In this document: positions 60,826-64,000 of the stretch, in pieces
Layout: the number at the start of each line of letters is the position of its first letter
How positions within the stretch are numbered: position 1 is the stretch's first letter
Assembly (NCBI RefSeq): GCF_048771995.1
Contig: NC_133063.1
Location: 58,191,310-58,255,309, forward strand
Reading direction: 5' to 3'
Source: Taeniopygia guttata
Lineage: Eukaryota > Chordata > Aves > Passeriformes > Estrildidae
DNA: 64,000 bases
Program-made: the position numbers and the translations under genes
The notes under the pieces: model-generated
Told to the model about the DNA's origin: nothing
Databases searched by the model: none
Seen by the model: the letters and a program-made list of their open reading frames with translations, nothing else

Positions 60826-62189
60826 ATGTATTAGTGTTTCCTGATTACTGAGATTAATTTCCTCACTTTATCTGCCAAATTATTTTCCACTTTTTTTTCC
60901 AAAGAAATGTTACTATGAAGCTTCCTTCATTCTAAAATTACTTAGCTGTAATCAGTTCTGTTACCCTTTGCCATTCTGTTCTGGTGCGGGTTTTCTGTAC
61001 TGTAAGTGTAGAGACAGTCTGAGTTAAACAGTTTTACTGATAGTTGTAATGCTCTAGTATTTAATGTTGCCTTAAGAACCTTTCCTACAGCATGGAGCTG
61101 GAAATCATGGTCCCAAGCTGTTCCTGTCTGTGACTAGCTTCTTTGGGTGTTAGTGCAGCCAGACTTGCGCTTCCTGCTTACCGTACATCCCAGTTGCCTC
61201 TGTAGTAAATTTCAGTACATGCTGAAGCTTTCTGTGTCCCTGTCATGTGAAGAAAATCAAACTGGAGCAGTAAGTTCTAAGGTAAGAGAGACACAGTTAC
61301 TGACATTCATGGTTGTACAAGAGCTTGTGACTGGACACACTGGTAAACTATAACTATCTCTATGCATATTTGGCACAGCAGCTCAGAATTTAGAAGCCCT
61401 CTTGCACATAATATACTATAAACTGCAATGCAAAGGCTAAGGTAGAATGGCAGGACAAGTGTTTGTCCAGAACTGATAAATCCTGGCTAAGTCCTTCTGC
61501 TCTGTATTTTTAATGCAATCCACAGTGCCCATACTGTTAAGGTACTCACTATTTGCAGAGTTCAGTATCTCCCATAGACAGAGATACTCTTTGGGAGTAA
61601 CAAGAGGCACAGCAATCCAAACCAGTATAAGCCATAAATCTTCTCTGAAACATCTAGAGATTTCCATATTTATATAACCACAATATTAACAATTGTCATT
61701 AACTTTTGGTACCAGTGTCAGGCAGTAGTGGTCTGTCATGGCCTATGAGTGTCAAAAGTGACCTCTGTAATACATAGTGTGTTGCATTGACTCTGGCTGG
61801 ATTCCAGGCACCCACCAAAGCTTGTCTAAGACTTCCCACCACAGCTGAACAGGGGAAGCAAGGATTGGGAGTTCAGAGTAAGGGCGATGAGAGAAGAGTT
61901 TTGACACTCAGGAGTGTCTTGATATGCTCCTATTTTGTTTTTTTTTTTTGTGGATCTCTTGATTATTGGAGTATATTGGGTTCTGTGAGCTGTGAAAGAG
62001 AAAACCAGAAACAGAAAAAAGATGGATAGAAGAAGCAGAGCATAGTAAATTTCTCCTGAGTGTCTCCCATAAAGATGAAAAGATTGGTTTCTTCTTTAAG
62101 CCAATATCCCCATTCCAATCAGGATAGGGTTCCCTTTTGCGGTAGTCAGGAGGGAGCATAGCTAAGACCTACAAGGATTGTTCTCTTCT
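60826..62189 (+). other. RNF180: RNF180 intron 4, no recognised element
   Basis: No gene or clear repeat was recognised. The part after about 62040 may already belong to the LTR that ends at 62643. Confidence 0.45.
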
Positions 62190-62643
62190 ACCTCATGTCA
62201 TTGCTGGGGTCAGGGGAAGGGAATCTCTTCCAAAGAGAAAGACTTCCTTCCAGTTGAGTAAGCGTAGGGCAGGTTCTGAGCTGGAGGAGGCGGTGGATAA
62301 CATTGGTTCCAAGCTGGAGGGAAGCAGTCAGGTGGTGCTCGTTCTGAGCTAGAGGGAGCAGTGGGGTATTTATCTTTTGTCAGGGGTTTCCACAGTGGGC
62401 AATGACCGTGGTTTTTCTTATTCTCTCTGCCTTCAGTGTTGTTGCTGTTACTGTTTATATTCTTATCTCATTGCTATTCCCAGTAAATTGTTCTTATCTC
62501 AATCTGTGATCTTCACCTTTTGTGCCTCCAGTTCTCCTCTCCAGCCCTCCACAGAGGGGAGGATGAGCAAGTTGAGTGGCACATGGTTTGGAGAGTCTCA
62601 GTGGGAGCACTAAACTGGAGAGTACCATTCCTAAATCATGACA
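62190..62643 (+). mobile_element. ERVL-type LTR, 3' portion
   Basis: In plus orientation the 3' part is recognisable as the avian ERVL LTR group: AAATTGTTCTTATCTCAATC, TTTGTGCCTCCAGTTCTCCT, GAGGATGAGCAAGTTGAGTG, and an end at AATCATGACA (62643). The usual AATAAA reads AGTAAA at about 62485. A GC-richer stretch with GTTCTGAGCTGGAGGAGGC-like repeats (62270-62350) is probably U3. The left boundary is a guess. Confidence 0.65.
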
Positions 62644-63064
62644 GCCAAAAACCCAGGGTGCCATTAGTACCAGATCTTCAGATTACTTGGAAAGGTTTAG
62701 TCATCTTAGCGGAGCAAAGCTGGAACATGGCAATGCACACAAGTTGTTACATTCATATGGGATGAGCGCCATTTGGGAAGTCCAGCTATGTCTTCCTGCA
62801 AATATAGTAGTGCAAGAAAATTTGGAGCACATGTGCTGACAAAAGCAAGCAGTTACTAAAAATGGTAGGAGTTCCTAGACTTTCTATTCTAAGGTTTATA
62901 TTGTGCTCTGTAGTAATAAAACTGTGACTTGTTTTGAACTCATTCTTGCTGGAACATGGCCTTCACAAATTATTTTTCAAAGGCACAGAAATTCACAGTT
63001 TATTTTTAGAGATTTTTATTTTGTTTTGCCTTTCTTGGCAAAGTAAAGGTATTTTCACACCTGA
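62644..63064 (+). other. RNF180: Intronic sequence between LTR and CR1
   Basis: No feature was recognised. Confidence 0.5.
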
Positions 63065-63900
63065 AGGATGGGATGCCATCCAGAGGAGCATGGACAAGCT
63101 CAAAAAATGGGTGTACAGGAATCTTATAAGGGTTTAATAAGACCAAGTGAAATGTGCACTAGGTGGAGTAAGCCCTGATATCAGTACAAACTGAGGCATG
63201 AAGCAATCAAGAGAAGCCCTGCCCAGAAGGACTTTGGGGGTGCTGTGGGTAGAGGCTGGACATGACCCAGCCATGGGCACTCACAGCCCAGAGAGCCAAA
63301 CGTGTCCTGGGCTGCATCCAGAGCAGTGTGAGCAGCAGGGCCAGGGAAGGGATTCTGCCCCTCTGCTCTGCAGTACCTGCAGTGCTGCATCTGGGGTCAC
63401 AGCACAGGGAGGACAGGGACCTGTTGGAGCAGGTTCCGATGAGGGCCAGAAAAGTAATTGGAGGAATGGAAATACTCAGTCTTTCCTCTTATGTGGAAAG
63501 ACTGAGTATTTGGTTTGTTCAAAGTTTGTTTGTTGAGTATTTGGTTGGAAAAGAGAAGACTTAAAGGTGATGTGATTGTGGCCATTTAGTACCTGAAAGG
63601 AGCCTACAAGATGGAGAGAGACTACTTACAAAGGCATGTAGTGATAGAACAAGGGAACATGACTTCAGACTGCAATGGGGTAAATTTAGACTTGATTTTA
63701 GGTAAAAATTCTTTACTGTGAGGGTGGTGAGGCACTGGAACAGTTTGACAGAAGTTGTGGATGTGCCATTATTGGAAATGTTCAAGGCCAGGTTGGATGG
63801 AACTCTGATCAGCCTGGTCTAGAGAAAGGTGTCCTGCACGTGGCAAGAGGTAGGAACTAGATGATCTTTTAAGTCCCGTTCAAGACCCACCTTTCTATGT
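63065..63900 (+). mobile_element. CR1 LINE 3' end, about 840 bp, the longest CR1 tail in the window
   Basis: Starts in ORF2 sequence (CATGGACAAGCTCAAAAAAT) and contains CGTGTCCTGGGCTGCATCCA, GGGATTCTGCCCC, GTGAGGGTGGTGAGGCACTG, CCAGGTTGGATGGAACTCTG and GGAACTAGATGATCTTTTAAG near the end. Compared with the copy at 11905-12535, the segment at about 63470-63546 has been replaced by a hairpin-forming sequence and a short direct repeat. The frames of 100-112 codons here are residual ORF2. Confidence 0.93.
63470..63511. repeat. Perfect 17-bp inverted repeat with 8-nt loop inside a CR1
   Basis: AAATACTCAGTCTTTCC (63470-63486) is the exact reverse complement of GGAAAGACTGAGTATTT (63495-63511), with TCTTATGT between. 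GAGTATTTGGTT occurs at 63503-63514 and again at 63535-63546. A palindrome of this length is not part of the CR1 tail as seen in the other copies here. Confidence 0.92.
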
Positions 63901-64000
63901 TTCTACATTTTTATAATGCAAATACATATAAACTGTGAAAATTAATTTTAAAAGAAATTTGGCCATTATATAGCATTTTTTGGTTTTGTTACTTCTTTCT

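Noticed and set aside
30000-64000. RING-finger exon of RNF180
   Set aside because: I looked for codons of the expected Cys/His RING spacing and the C-terminal hydrophobic segment and found no match. A short diverged exon could have been missed by eye.
1-64000. CRISPR arrays, tRNA, rRNA, bacterial operons
   Set aside because: No spaced direct-repeat arrays, tRNA cloverleaf signatures or dense coding were seen. The sequence is vertebrate in character.

Overview
The window looks like bird nuclear DNA. The evidence is eleven CR1 retrotransposon fragments, avian-type ERVL long terminal repeats (LTRs) with an internal trinucleotide microsatellite, and a compact CpG-island promoter. A passerine is possible given the GC-rich six-base-TSD (ERVK-like) solo LTR, but that is a weak inference. 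Most of the sequence is AT-rich and noncoding.

One real gene is recognisable: the 5' part of RNF180 (Rines, a membrane-anchored RING E3 ubiquitin ligase) on the plus strand. A CpG island at about 17.2-18.3 kb supplies the promoter and a probable untranslated first exon. Coding exons follow at 22905-23043, 25139-25234 and 28935-29870. All junctions are phase 0, and together they encode the N-terminal 378 residues. The RING-finger and transmembrane exons were not found, so the intron after 29870 appears to run past the right edge (more than 34 kb). The first 17 kb is upstream intergenic sequence.

Left flank, 1-17 kb: a dense transposon cluster fills 1.8-6.9 kb. It holds an ERVL LTR whose 5' part is duplicated, a CR1 tail carrying a reversed piece of CR1 coding sequence, a complete 758-bp solo LTR with a six-base target duplication, two more CR1 tails, and an antisense CR1 reverse-transcriptase fragment. 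A region at 8.2-10.4 kb with several long but unrecognised reading frames comes next, then another CR1 tail at 11.9-12.5 kb.

Right flank, 30-64 kb, inside RNF180 intron 4: a decayed endogenous retrovirus remnant on the minus strand (31.3-34.1 kb), LTR-like elements near 39.5, 43.5, 50.7 and 62.2 kb, CR1 fragments near 38.7, 47.8, 57.6, 58.0, 60.7 and 63.1 kb, and a perfect 37-copy TTTTC microsatellite at 50.3 kb.

The most interesting unexplained items are a 97-codon frame just downstream of the CpG island that could encode a 58-residue secreted peptide, two strong inverted repeats (16237-16288 and 63470-63511), and the rearranged repeats at 1.8-4.1 kb. I found no clear evidence for a wholly new biological system. 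Repeat-family names come from recognition of sequence features, not from a database search.
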